NCBI GenBank assembly: GCA_900552195.1
Contig: URYO01000077.1
Location: 1 to 6,327, forward strand
Direction: 5' to 3'
Origin: an uncultured Sutterella sp.
GTDB taxonomy: Bacteria > Pseudomonadota > Gammaproteobacteria > Burkholderiales > Burkholderiaceae_F
Length of the DNA stretch: 6,327 nt
Shown: in pieces, positions 1 to 6,326 of the stretch
Numbering within the stretch: position 1 is the stretch's first letter
Layout: each line of letters starts with the position of its first letter
Notes under the pieces: generated by a model
Told to the model about the DNA's origin: nothing
Databases searched by the model: none
What the model saw: only the letters and a program-made list of their open reading frames with translations
Made by a program: the position numbers and the translations under genes

Positions 1-1
1 C

Positions 2-61
2 GGAGAGGCAATGTTGAAACAGGTTAAGAAAACTTTCAAACCTGAATTCATCAACCGGTTG
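2..61 (+). pseudogene. Fragment of a Clp-type AAA+ unfoldase (second ATPase domain)
   Basis: Read from base 2, the first 60 bases encode a peptide that includes the segment KKTFKPEFINRL. The signature [FY]-[KR]-P-E-F-[IL]-N-R-[IL], normally followed by Asp, is the hallmark of the end of the second AAA+ domain in ClpA, ClpB and ClpC proteins, where the Arg acts in ATP hydrolysis between subunits. The similarity stops sharply: the expected Asp after NRL is replaced by Cys-Thr, and the frame runs on as unrelated residues to a stop at 92-94. The window edge cuts off anything upstream. I cannot tell which Clp family member it comes from; ClpB or ClpC seems most likely. The ATG at 11 with GGAGAGG before it looks like a start site but is better read as internal Clp codons. 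This is a fragment, not a functional gene. Confidence 0.55.
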
Positions 62-63
62 TG
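56..63. other. Junction between Clp fragment and truncated zapD
   Basis: Clp-like similarity in one frame extends to about base 61, and ZapD-like similarity in a different frame begins at about base 58. The switch therefore falls within a few bases of GGTTG. None of the three plus-strand frames upstream of 58 encodes anything resembling the missing ZapD N-terminus, and the zapD frame has stops at 25-27 and 43-45. This rules out a simple frameshift as the explanation. The closeness to the window edge favours a chimeric contig end over a biological fusion, but the sequence alone cannot decide. Confidence 0.55.
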
Positions 64-639
64 CACGAACTCGCTCGCTTCCGCTTCTGCTTAGAACCTC
101 TCGCAAATAACGACAATGTGGACCAGGAGTCTTTGAAAGAAACCTTGGATAAGCTCCAGGTCAGCAGATCCGAATTAAGCTGCGTGGGTGTCAGAATCTC
201 TCATCTCTCCAGCCAAAACGAATTCCTTAAAACAGTCGGACAGCGTTCGGGCATTCCTGCCGGAACTTGTGAATTTGACGTTCCTGTTTACCACCATTGG
301 CTTCACCTTCCGTCTGAAGAACGCAAGCACTATCTCAATGAGTGGATCAAGCCCCTGCTGCCCTACAGCAACGCCATCGACTTAATTTTGAATCTGCTGC
401 GCGGCACCGCTGAGTTAAATGACGTGGAAGCCGTTAAGGGCTCCTACCAGAAAGACCTTCAGGGCAAAACATTTACACTTCTTCAGGTGTTTGTTGATCC
501 GAAACTGAATATGATTCCGAAGATCTCTGCGAACCGTTATCTTCTTTCGGTTCGCTTCTCCGGCGCCAATTTCGGCAGCGGTCCGATCGCAGAAATACCC
601 GAGGTGATGCCTTTCCGCCTCGGTTTATGCAACATGTAG
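61..639 (+). CDS. zapD: Cell division protein ZapD (5'-truncated)
   Basis: ZapD (DUF1342, formerly YacF) binds FtsZ and bundles its filaments, stabilising the Z-ring at midcell. The 192 residues align with the middle and C-terminal parts of ZapD. HELARFRF matches the family's xELxRQxQ helix, and QRSGIPAGTCEFDVPVYHHW followed by LHLP is the strongest signature (family: QR..IPGG.C.FD.P..H.WLH.P). The C-terminal beta-domain shows IPKISANRYLLSVRF and ends in the family-like LCNM. Family members are about 250 residues, so roughly 55-60 N-terminal residues are missing, including the usual opening region (YE.P.NERIR-like). The GTG at 61 is only the first available start codon; no ribosome binding site precedes it, and sequence similarity already begins at the Val codon at 58. 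The gene is very likely complete in the organism and broken here by the junction just upstream. It lies 5 bases before yacG, a common pairing. Confidence 0.88.
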   Translation: MHELARFRFCLEPLANNDNVDQESLKETLDKLQVSRSELSCVGVRISHLSSQNEFLKTVGQRSGIPAGTCEFDVPVYHHWLHLPSEERKHYLNEWIKPLLPYSNAIDLILNLLRGTAELNDVEAVKGSYQKDLQGKTFTLLQVFVDPKLNMIPKISANRYLLSVRFSGANFGSGPIAEIPEVMPFRLGLCNM

Positions 640-644
640 TAAAA

Positions 645-878
645 ATGGCAATTAAAGTTAAATGCCCGACCTGCGGGCGTGAATGTGAATATTCAGACAA
701 GAATCCCTATCGTCCTTTCTGCTGCGAACGCTGCCGCTTAATTGATCTTGGCGCGTGGGCAGAAGGAAAGTACTCCATCAAAGATAAACCGATGGAAGGC
801 GACGACGATCTTGATATTTCTGCCGATGCGCTCGCTACCGGCAAAATCGCCGCACACAAAGCCGACTTGGAAAAGTAG
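645..878 (+). CDS. yacG: DNA gyrase inhibitor YacG (zinc-binding)
   Basis: YacG is a small zinc protein that binds the GyrB subunit and inhibits DNA gyrase in E. coli. The 77-residue product carries the four-cysteine zinc site C7-x2-C10-x15-C26-x3-C30, with the same spacing as the E. coli protein. The family block PYRPFCCERCRLIDLG then WA covers residues 21-44. An extra Cys at 27 sits next to the ligand Cys26, where other members usually have Ser. The C-terminal tail is long and acidic (EGDDDLD around residues 51-57), as is typical. I chose the ATG at 645 because MAIKVKCPTCG matches the usual short N-terminus. The alternative ATG at 627 overlaps zapD by 13 bases and adds six residues. Neither start has a Shine-Dalgarno sequence, so translation is probably coupled to termination at the zapD stop (637-639). 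It converges with mutT, two bases separating the stops. Confidence 0.93.
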   Translation: MAIKVKCPTCGRECEYSDKNPYRPFCCERCRLIDLGAWAEGKYSIKDKPMEGDDDLDISADALATGKIAAHKADLEK

Positions 879-887
879 GACTACTTT
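872..887. other. Short palindrome across the convergent yacG/mutT stops
   Basis: AAAGTAG and CTACTTT flank a two-base centre, because both genes end in the same Lys-stop codons (AAG TAG). A folded RNA would have a weak, AU-rich six-pair stem with a four-base loop. Only three or four T residues follow on either strand, so this is at best a poor bidirectional terminator. No better terminator is visible between the converging genes. Confidence 0.3.
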
Positions 888-1276
888 CTCGCTGTTACTT
901 GCGCTAATACCGGTTCCGTCGCCGGCAAAATTGGATGCGGTAAATCTTCTAACGTGCAGAATCGATACGTCTGTCCTTCGAGACATTTCAGCTCTTCGGG
1001 TTTCAGGCGGCAATGCAAGAAATGCAAATACACAGTGGCGTGCGGATAAGTAAACACAGTTGAATAAACCTCTCGACAGTCAGTTACTTGGACGCCGAGT
1101 TCTTCTTTCATTTCACGGACCAGCGCTTCCTCAAGAGTTTCTCCGGCTTCGACTTTGCCGCCCGGAAACTCCCAGTATCCTGCATAGACTTTGCCTTCGG
1201 GACGAGAAGTCATCAGAAAGCGCCCGTCCTTATCGAAAGCGACGGCGACAACCACTTCGGTCGGTTTAGTTGTCAT
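881..1276 (-). CDS. mutT: MutT-like Nudix hydrolase (8-oxo-dGTP diphosphatase)
   Basis: MutT hydrolyses 8-oxo-dGTP to the monophosphate, keeping oxidised guanine out of DNA. The 131-residue protein contains a perfect Nudix box (GX5EX7REUXEEXGU) at residues 40-62: G40, E46, R54-E55, E58-E59 and G61. These Glu residues bind the catalytic metals. WEFPGGKVEAGE around residues 35-46 is typical of the MutT subgroup, as are the N-terminal VVVAVAF strand and a C-terminal LEDLPHPILPAT segment resembling the purine-recognition end of E. coli MutT (129 aa). I chose the start at 1276 because TGGAGG lies six bases upstream and MTTKPTEVVVA matches the family. An upstream in-frame ATG at 1363 would add 29 residues lying inside the DUF815 gene and is unlikely. 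The start overlaps the end of the DUF815 gene by 11 bases, implying translational coupling in an argJ-DUF815-mutT operon. Other Nudix substrates cannot be excluded. Confidence 0.92.
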   Translation of the reverse strand: MTTKPTEVVVAVAFDKDGRFLMTSRPEGKVYAGYWEFPGGKVEAGETLEEALVREMKEELGVQVTDCREVYSTVFTYPHATVYLHFLHCRLKPEELKCLEGQTYRFCTLEDLPHPILPATEPVLAQVTARK

Positions 1277-2150
1277 GCCCTGCCTCCAGATGCGTTCTTC
1301 CGGCCCAGTCTCGGGCAAACTGATAAGCCACACGACCTGAACGAGAACCGCGCTGCAGCGCAAACTGTAAGGCTTCCGTCTGCCATCTGTCGGAGATTTC
1401 TCCGCCGAAATGCTTTGTCCAGCCTTCGGCGACCGCTAAGTATTCTTTCTGTGAGAACGGGTAGAAACTCAGCCAGAGACCGAAGCGCTCGGATAGCGAC
1501 ATTTTCTCTTCGATTGTTTCTGCCGGATGAAGCTCGCCGTCTTCGTCCATGCTGCTTGCAAGGTTGTCCTGCATTTTCTCAGGCATTAAATGACGGCGAT
1601 TAGAGGTCGCATAAACCAGTAAATTGTCTCCGGTCGATGCAACGGATCCGTCCAAAATCGCCTTCAGCGCTTTATAGCCGCCTTCTCCGAACTCAAAGGA
1701 AAGGTCATCACAAAAGACAATAAACTTCTCCGGACGATCTGCAATACGCTGAGCGATATCGATCAGGTCCTTTAAATCTTCTTTATCGACTTCGATGAGA
1801 CGCAGTCCCTGATCAGCAAACTTCTTCAAACAGGCACGGATCAGAGAAGATTTTCCGGTGCCTCGCGCGCCCGTTAAAAGAACATTGTTTGCGGGCAGAC
1901 CTCGAACAAACTGCTCCGTATTTCTGAGCAACGCGGCTTTCTGCTGATCCGCATTCTTAATCGAATCCGGATCTACGAGTGCGACTCGATGAATCGGCTC
2001 GAACACGCCGTAGGACATGCCCAAGTATTGTTTCCGGCGCCAGCGAAAAGCTGTTGCACTCCAATCTACTTCATCCTCGGTCTTGGGAAGAAGAATTTCC
2101 AGTCGATCGAGAAGACGTTCCAGTTTTTGTTCGAGTTTTGCGTCTGCCAT
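1266..2150 (-). CDS. DUF815-family AAA-type ATPase of unknown role
   Basis: This 294-residue protein is a P-loop ATPase of the DUF815 family, conserved next to argJ/mutT in many betaproteobacteria but without an established function. Visible motifs are Walker A GARGTGKSS (residues 94-102, Lys100), a hydrophobic strand ending in Asp-Asp as Walker B (FIVFCDDL, 143-150), a sensor-1-like ATSNRRHLMPE segment (Asn184) and SLSERFG with Arg222 in an arginine-finger-like position. The region between Walker A and B (LIEVDKEDLKDLIDIAQ) and GGYKALKAILDG after Walker B are typical of the family. There is no signal peptide or membrane segment, so it is probably cytosolic. The start follows the argJ stop by 8 bases. 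The only purine-rich stretch (AAGAG) directly abuts the ATG, too close for a good ribosome binding site, which suggests coupling to argJ. The end overlaps mutT by 11 bases. The family is certain; the role is not inferred. Confidence 0.9.
   Translation of the reverse strand: MADAKLEQKLERLLDRLEILLPKTEDEVDWSATAFRWRRKQYLGMSYGVFEPIHRVALVDPDSIKNADQQKAALLRNTEQFVRGLPANNVLLTGARGTGKSSLIRACLKKFADQGLRLIEVDKEDLKDLIDIAQRIADRPEKFIVFCDDLSFEFGEGGYKALKAILDGSVASTGDNLLVYATSNRRHLMPEKMQDNLASSMDEDGELHPAETIEEKMSLSERFGLWLSFYPFSQKEYLAVAEGWTKHFGGEISDRWQTEALQFALQRGSRSGRVAYQFARDWAGRTHLEAGHDN
1283..1288 (-). promoter_or_regulatory. Ribosome binding site of mutT
   Basis: The minus strand reads TGGAGG six bases before the ATG at 1276. 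It lies within the last codons of the DUF815 gene and decides the mutT start in favour of 1276 over the longer in-frame option. Confidence 0.75.
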
Positions 2151-2158
2151 CTCTTAAT

Positions 2159-3388
2159 TTAGCTTCTGTAATCTGCGTTGATCGAAACGTAATCGTGAGA
2201 AAGGTCTGTCGTCCAAACAGTTTCACAGGCATCCCCGCGGCCCAGGCTGATGCGAACCGTAATTTCGTCTTGACTCATCACGGCAACGCCCTGCTCTTCC
2301 ATATATTCAGGCGCACGGCCTCCGTTCTTAGCGACTAGAACATCATCAAGCCACAGAGAAACTTTCGTTGCATCCAAATCCGGAATCTTGGAATTGCCGA
2401 CCGCGGCCAAAATTCTGCCGAGGTTAGGGTCGGAAGCAAAGAATGCTGTCTTAACCAACGGAGAATGAGCAACGGCGTAAGCGACCTTAAGAGCTTCGGC
2501 TTCGTTCTTCGCATCTTCTACCGTAATCGTGATGAACTTGGTTGCGCCCTCTCCGTCGCGAACCATTGCTTGAGAGAGCTTTTGGCCGACTTCGATCAGA
2601 GAATCAAGCAAATCATCAAAGCGCGGGTCGTCCATGCTTTCGATCGGACGAGCATTGCTGCATCCGGTAGAAATCAAAACGAAGGAGTCGTTCGTGGACG
2701 TATCGCCGTCGACGGTAATGCGGTTATAGGAAGCGTCGGCAACCATCTTAACGACTTTTCCGATCAAGTCCTGACCGATCGCAACATCAGTCGCAATGAA
2801 GCCCAGCATCGTAGCCATGTGCGGCTCGATCATGCCCGATCCTTTGCTGATACCGGTGATCGTGATTTCCTCGTCATCCAGCATGACACGCTGAGAAACG
2901 CATTTAGGAACCGTGTCCGTCGTCATAATCGCTTCGGCGGCCGCAATCCAGTTTGTTCTGGATAAATGCTTCGCAGCTTCCTCCACGCCTTTAAGCAGGC
3001 GGTTCATGGGGAGCGGTTCCATGATGACACCGGTTGAGAACGGCAGAACCTGCATCGGAGAGCAGTCAAAGATATCCGCGACCTTTCTGCAGGTTTCCTG
3101 AGCGTCTTGAAGACCCTGTTCGCCGGTACCGGCGTTGGCAATTCCAGTGTTGACGACTAATGCTCTGATGTTATTCGTTTCAGCTAAGTGAGCCCTGCAA
3201 ACCTGAACAGGCGCAGCCGCGAAGCGGTTAGAAGTAAAAACTCCTGCAACACGGGAACCCAATGCCAACTCAACCACCAAAACGTCATTGCGGTTGGGTT
3301 TACGGATATTGGCTGCCGCAACGCCGAGGACAACTCCGGGAACCGAGTAAATCTCAGACGGTTCGGGCGGGAAGAGATTGACTGCCAT
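2159..3388 (-). CDS. argJ: Glutamate N-acetyltransferase (ornithine acetyltransferase) ArgJ
   Basis: ArgJ transfers the acetyl group from N-acetylornithine to glutamate in the cyclic arginine pathway. Some members also use acetyl-CoA (bifunctional), and the sequence does not settle which applies here. The 409-residue length is normal. The protein self-cleaves into alpha and beta chains before a Thr nucleophile in the conserved A-T-M-L motif, here Ala192-Thr193 within [15 protein letters not shown]. The oxyanion-hole Thr-Gly is T119-G120 in PFSTGVIM. Other family landmarks are TTDTVPK (156-162), [11 protein letters not shown] (225-235), DGEGATKF (278-285), the Asp-Pro-Asn-Leu-Gly-Arg segment (320-325) and the characteristic C-terminal INADYRS. 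All catalytic elements are intact. The start at 3388 is supported by AAGGAA centred about 8-10 bases upstream. It is the first gene after the secA terminator and likely leads an argJ-DUF815-mutT operon, with its promoter in the AT-rich gap, though I see no convincing -35/-10 pair. Confidence 0.97.
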   Translation of the reverse strand: MAVNLFPPEPSEIYSVPGVVLGVAAANIRKPNRNDVLVVELALGSRVAGVFTSNRFAAAPVQVCRAHLAETNNIRALVVNTGIANAGTGEQGLQDAQETCRKVADIFDCSPMQVLPFSTGVIMEPLPMNRLLKGVEEAAKHLSRTNWIAAAEAIMTTDTVPKCVSQRVMLDDEEITITGISKGSGMIEPHMATMLGFIATDVAIGQDLIGKVVKMVADASYNRITVDGDTSTNDSFVLISTGCSNARPIESMDDPRFDDLLDSLIEVGQKLSQAMVRDGEGATKFITITVEDAKNEAEALKVAYAVAHSPLVKTAFFASDPNLGRILAAVGNSKIPDLDATKVSLWLDDVLVAKNGGRAPEYMEEQGVAVMSQDEITVRISLGRGDACETVWTTDLSHDYVSINADYRS

Positions 3389-3395
3389 ATTGCTT

Positions 3396-3401
3396 TTCCT
3401 T
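3396..3401 (-). promoter_or_regulatory. Ribosome binding site of argJ
   Basis: The minus strand reads AAGGAA about 7-8 bases before the argJ ATG. It sits in a purine run that includes six consecutive A residues, giving a good Shine-Dalgarno match that fixes the start codon at 3388. Confidence 0.7.
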
Positions 3402-3456
3402 TTTTCTCGAAAATTTTTTGATCTAATTTTTCGATTTTAGAGCACGAATGTCGGCC

Positions 3457-3494
3457 AAAAGAAAACGGCTCAAGGTGTTTTCACCGAGAGCCGT
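3457..3494 (-). terminator. Intrinsic terminator of secA
   Basis: On the minus strand, 17 bases after the secA stop, ACGGCTC pairs with GAGCCGT (7 bp). A two-base internal mismatch follows, then GGTG pairs with CACC around an AAAA loop. The stem is followed directly by TTTTCTTTT. This is a classic Rho-independent terminator. It separates secA from the argJ operon, so argJ should have its own promoter in 3389-3456. Confidence 0.88.
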
Positions 3495-3511
3495 CTTTCC
3501 GTTAATTCAGA

Positions 3512-6178
3512 TTAACGAAGCTTGCCGTGGCAGTCCTTGAATTTCTTGCCGCTGCCGCAGGGGCACGGATCATTGCGTCCGACATGCGCAAACGGATCTT
3601 CTTCCTGAGGAAGGGCTTCTTGCTGAGCGGGGGCCTGAGCTTCTTGCTGAGCCGCTGCGACTTCTTCAGGTTCCGGCTGGCGAATCTGAACATTCATCAG
3701 AACACGGGTGACGTCGGCACCGACCGTTTCAAGCAGGTTGGCAAACAGTTCGAAAGCTTCGCGCTTGTATTCCTGCTTCGGCTGTTTCTGAGCATAGCCG
3801 CGGAGATAGATGCCCTGACGGAGCATATCGAGCTGGCTGAGGTGCTCTCTCCAGCGCTGATCCAGGAACTGAAGCAGAACGTTGCGTTCAAACTGTGCAA
3901 AGGCTTCGTGACCGACCAAAGCGACTTTTTCGTCGTAAACCTTATTGGTGGCCGCAAGAAGCATATCCAGAAGTTCCTGATCGTCGGAGCTTTCGGATTT
4001 TTCCAGCGTAGCCTTGAGCGGAACATCCAGATTCCACTGTTCTTTCAGCTCTTTTTCTAAGCCTTCAAGATCCCACTGCTCTTCGACGGTATCTGCCGGA
4101 ACATAGTGGCGGAACAGGCTGGTGAAGTATCCGTCGCGAAGTTCCTTCACAGGGCCGGACACATCTTTGTTTTCTAGGATTTCGTTACGCAGAGCGTAGA
4201 TTTCCTTTCGCTGATCGTTTGCCACGTCATCGTATTCAAGCAGCTGCTTACGAATATCGAAGTTGCGGGATTCGACTTTACGCTGAGCGGTTTCAATGGA
4301 GCGGGAAACAATACCTGCTTCAATAGCTTCACCTTCAGGCAGACGCAGCTTGTTCATCAAAGCCTGCATCTTTTCGCCGGCGAAGATTCTAAGCAGCGGA
4401 TCTTCCATGGACAGATAGAAGCGAGAAGAACCCGGGTCACCCTGACGGCCGGAACGTCCGCGCAGCTGGTTGTCGATACGGCGAGATTCGTGACGCTCGG
4501 AACCGATAATTCTCAAGCCGCCGAGCTCCACAACGCGGTCGTGGTCAACCTGCCACTTCGCTTTGATTTCTTCTTTCTGAGTCTTCTTCTGTTCGTCAGA
4601 AAGGGTTTCGTCGTTGTCGATCTGCTCGAGAGCTTTGCTGATACCGCCGCCTAAGACGATGTCGGTACCGCGGCCTGCCATGTTGGTCGCAATGGTGACC
4701 ATGCCGGAACGGCCGGCTTCCATAACGATCTGAGCTTCTCTTTCATGCTGCTTAGCGTTCAGCACGTTGTGCGGAATGCCTGCTTTCGTCAGCATGTCAC
4801 TGATAAGTTCGGAGTTTTCGATCGAGGTCGTACCGACAAGAACCGGCTGACCGCGGCCGTAGCACTCTTTAACGTCATCAACGATGGCTTTGTATTTTTC
4901 TTTCGCGGTGCGATAGACCTTATCCTGCTGGTCATCACGAATCATCATGCGATGTGTCGGGATGACAACGGTTTCCAGGCCGTAAATTTCCTGGAATTCA
5001 TAAGCTTCCGTATCGGCGGTACCGGTCATGCCGGAGAGCTTCTCGTACATACGGAAGTAGTTTTGGAAGGTAATAGAAGCGAAAGTCTGGTTTTCCTGCT
5101 GAATCTCAACGCCTTCTTTAGCTTCGACGGCCTGATGCAGACCATCGGACCAGCGGCGTCCTTTCATCAAGCGGCCGGTGAATTCGTCAACGATGATGAC
5201 TTCGCCGTTCTGAACGACATAGTGCTGATCTTTAACGAACAGTGTGTGGGCGCGAAGTGCTGCATTCAGGTAGTGCAGTAGCATGATGTTCGACGGAGAG
5301 TAGAGGCTCTGGCCGGCGGGCAGCAGGCCCATATCGACCATGATTTTTTCAACTTTCTCGTGACCAGCTTCGGAAAGCTGGACAGTGTGCTGCTTTTCGT
5401 CAACCCAGTAGTCGCCTTCGCCCTTTTCCTGCTTCTGGCGCTCCAGCATGTCAGGGATCTTATCGATGGCAACGTAAATATCCGTGCTGCCTTCGGCAGG
5501 ACCGGAAATAATCAGCGGGGTTCTGGCCTCGTCAATCAAAATGGAGTCAACTTCGTCCACGATCGCGAAGAACAGACCTCTCTGGCGGCGTGCGCCGGTC
5601 TCGTACTCCATGTTGTCGCGGAGGTAGTCGAAGCCGAATTCGTTGTTCGTACCGTAAGTAATATCGGCAGCATAAGCGGCCTGTTTCTGATCGTTCGGCT
5701 GATTGGAAAGAATCGTTCCGACAGTCATTCCGAGGAAGTTGTAAACCTTACCCATCCAAGCCGCGTCACGGCTTGCCAAGTAATCGTTTACCGTCACAAC
5801 GTGCGCACCTTTGCCGGGCAATGCATTGAGGTAAACCGCCAAAGTTGCGGTCAAAGTTTTACCTTCACCGGTACGCATTTCAGCGATCTTGCCGTCGTTT
5901 AAGACCATACCGCCGATTAACTGCACGTCAAAGTGACGCATTCCGAGAACGCGGAAACTTGCCTCACGCACAACGGCGAATGCTTCCGGCAGGAGAGAGT
6001 CCAAAGAAGCGCCGTCGGCTAAACGCTGACGGAATTCAGCCGTTTTGGCTTTGAGCTGTTCATCGCTCAATGCCTTCATTTCGGGCTCAAGTTTATTAAT
6101 CACTGCAACTTTGCGGCGGTACTGCTTAATCAGTCGGTCGTTGCGACTACCAAAAATTTTTGTCAGGAAACTGGCCAT
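3512..6178 (-). CDS. secA: Protein translocase ATPase SecA
   Basis: SecA is the ATP-driven motor that pushes unfolded preproteins through the SecYEG channel in the inner membrane, taking many substrates from the chaperone SecB. The 888 residues are close to E. coli SecA (901). In order: Walker A MRTGEGKT (101-108, Lys107); [20 protein letters not shown] from 207 (Walker B, DEVD at 208-211); the preprotein cross-linking domain at roughly 225-370; DEFTGR (331-336); helicase motifs MAGRGTDI (500-507) and [12 protein letters not shown] (573-584); the helical scaffold and wing domains; a Glu/Ala/Gln-rich linker (about 834-862); and a zinc-binding tail with C872-x-C874-x8-C883-H884 in [16 protein letters not shown], the SecB and lipid contact site. 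All key residues are present. The segment [10 protein letters not shown] (407-416) departs from the common PTNRPM. The start at 6178 gives the usual [15 protein letters not shown]; its ribosome binding site is weak (GAGAAAG, five bases upstream). A terminator-like hairpin lies just upstream. Confidence 0.99.
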   Translation of the reverse strand: MASFLTKIFGSRNDRLIKQYRRKVAVINKLEPEMKALSDEQLKAKTAEFRQRLADGASLDSLLPEAFAVVREASFRVLGMRHFDVQLIGGMVLNDGKIAEMRTGEGKTLTATLAVYLNALPGKGAHVVTVNDYLASRDAAWMGKVYNFLGMTVGTILSNQPNDQKQAAYAADITYGTNNEFGFDYLRDNMEYETGARRQRGLFFAIVDEVDSILIDEARTPLIISGPAEGSTDIYVAIDKIPDMLERQKQEKGEGDYWVDEKQHTVQLSEAGHEKVEKIMVDMGLLPAGQSLYSPSNIMLLHYLNAALRAHTLFVKDQHYVVQNGEVIIVDEFTGRLMKGRRWSDGLHQAVEAKEGVEIQQENQTFASITFQNYFRMYEKLSGMTGTADTEAYEFQEIYGLETVVIPTHRMMIRDDQQDKVYRTAKEKYKAIVDDVKECYGRGQPVLVGTTSIENSELISDMLTKAGIPHNVLNAKQHEREAQIVMEAGRSGMVTIATNMAGRGTDIVLGGGISKALEQIDNDETLSDEQKKTQKEEIKAKWQVDHDRVVELGGLRIIGSERHESRRIDNQLRGRSGRQGDPGSSRFYLSMEDPLLRIFAGEKMQALMNKLRLPEGEAIEAGIVSRSIETAQRKVESRNFDIRKQLLEYDDVANDQRKEIYALRNEILENKDVSGPVKELRDGYFTSLFRHYVPADTVEEQWDLEGLEKELKEQWNLDVPLKATLEKSESSDDQELLDMLLAATNKVYDEKVALVGHEAFAQFERNVLLQFLDQRWREHLSQLDMLRQGIYLRGYAQKQPKQEYKREAFELFANLLETVGADVTRVLMNVQIRQPEPEEVAAAQQEAQAPAQQEALPQEEDPFAHVGRNDPCPCGSGKKFKDCHGKLR
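3615..3652 (-). repeat. 24-base tandem repeat in the secA C-terminal linker
   Basis: GCTTCTTGCTGAGC occurs identically at 3615-3628 and 3639-3652, a period of 24 bases or eight codons. It encodes the repeated pentapeptide AQQEA (residues 843-847 and 851-855) in the flexible linker before the zinc-binding tail. The linker varies in length and sequence across SecA proteins, so an in-frame duplication here should be tolerated. Confidence 0.7.
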
Positions 6179-6195
6179 TAATTCTTTCTCTTAAT

Positions 6196-6218
6196 AAAAA
6201 CGGAGGCACAACGCCTCC
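6196..6218 (-). terminator. Terminator-like hairpin directly upstream of secA
   Basis: On the minus strand GGAGGC pairs perfectly with GCCTCC around the loop GTTGT, then one G and five T residues follow (GTTTTTATT). This has the form of a compact intrinsic terminator. Its T-run ends 17 bases before the secA ATG at 6178. It may end an upstream gene outside the window. However, no promoter fits between it and secA, so transcripts that reach secA must pass through it, which suggests attenuation or leaky read-through. Confidence 0.6.
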
Positions 6219-6219
6219 C

Positions 6220-6242
6220 ATTGGCAGTTACACCTTGCCAAT
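6220..6242 (-). promoter_or_regulatory. Second inverted repeat in the secA leader
   Basis: ATTGGCA and TGCCAAT form a perfect 7-bp stem around a nine-base loop that on the minus strand reads AGGTGTAAC. It sits one base upstream of the terminator-like hairpin, so the RNA could form two stacked hairpins. The loop contains AGGTG, a Shine-Dalgarno-like sequence placed before an ATG at 6221. A role is not demonstrated. Confidence 0.4.
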
Positions 6243-6296
6243 TTTGAAACTCACTGATTTTACAACACTAAACAGTTTTTGCCCGTCCTTTTACAA

Positions 6297-6326
6297 GTTA
6301 GATACAAAGCACACTTCTCATCTAAC
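6297..6326. repeat. GTTAGAT/ATCTAAC inverted repeat in the far secA leader
   Basis: GTTAGAT (6297-6303) and ATCTAAC (6320-6326) are a perfect seven-base inverted repeat with a 16-base spacer, about 120 bases upstream of secA and against the window edge. It could be an operator or a loose RNA stem. In AT-rich DNA an occurrence by chance is quite possible. Apart from the three inverted repeats and a possible 24-codon reading frame, I see no gene and no convincing -35/-10 promoter pair in 6179-6327. Confidence 0.3.

Noticed and set aside
11..94. A 27-codon plus-strand reading frame beginning at ATG 11 with GGAGAGG in front of it, ending at TAG 92-94.
   Set aside because: The first part is internal Clp coding sequence (the Clp match continues upstream of the ATG) and the rest is out-of-frame zapD. 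It is a product of the junction, not a gene.
1277..1363. A longer MutT start at 1363 adding 29 residues.
   Set aside because: The extra residues lie wholly inside the DUF815 coding region and do not resemble a Nudix N-terminus. ATG 1276 has a good ribosome binding site.
1979..3421. Plus-strand frames opposite the DUF815 gene and argJ.
   Set aside because: Both opposing genes have intact family motifs throughout. The plus-strand translations show low-complexity composition typical of antisense frames.
3408..3433. CGAAAA/TTTTCG inverted repeat in the AT-rich gap upstream of argJ, considered as an ArgR operator.
   Set aside because: The arms are six bases around an asymmetric AT-rich spacer and do not fit a clear ArgR box. 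In such AT-rich DNA this is likely chance.
3527..5902. Long open frames on the plus strand opposite secA.
   Set aside because: They are antisense shadows of a canonical secA, with no ribosome binding sites and no recognisable protein motifs.
6243..6296. Possible secA promoter with TTGTAA (6291-6296) and TAAAAT (6257-6262) on the minus strand.
   Set aside because: The spacing is 28 bases, far outside the normal range, and no better -35 lies at 16-18 bases from TAAAAT. A promoter may lie here or beyond the window, but I cannot place it.
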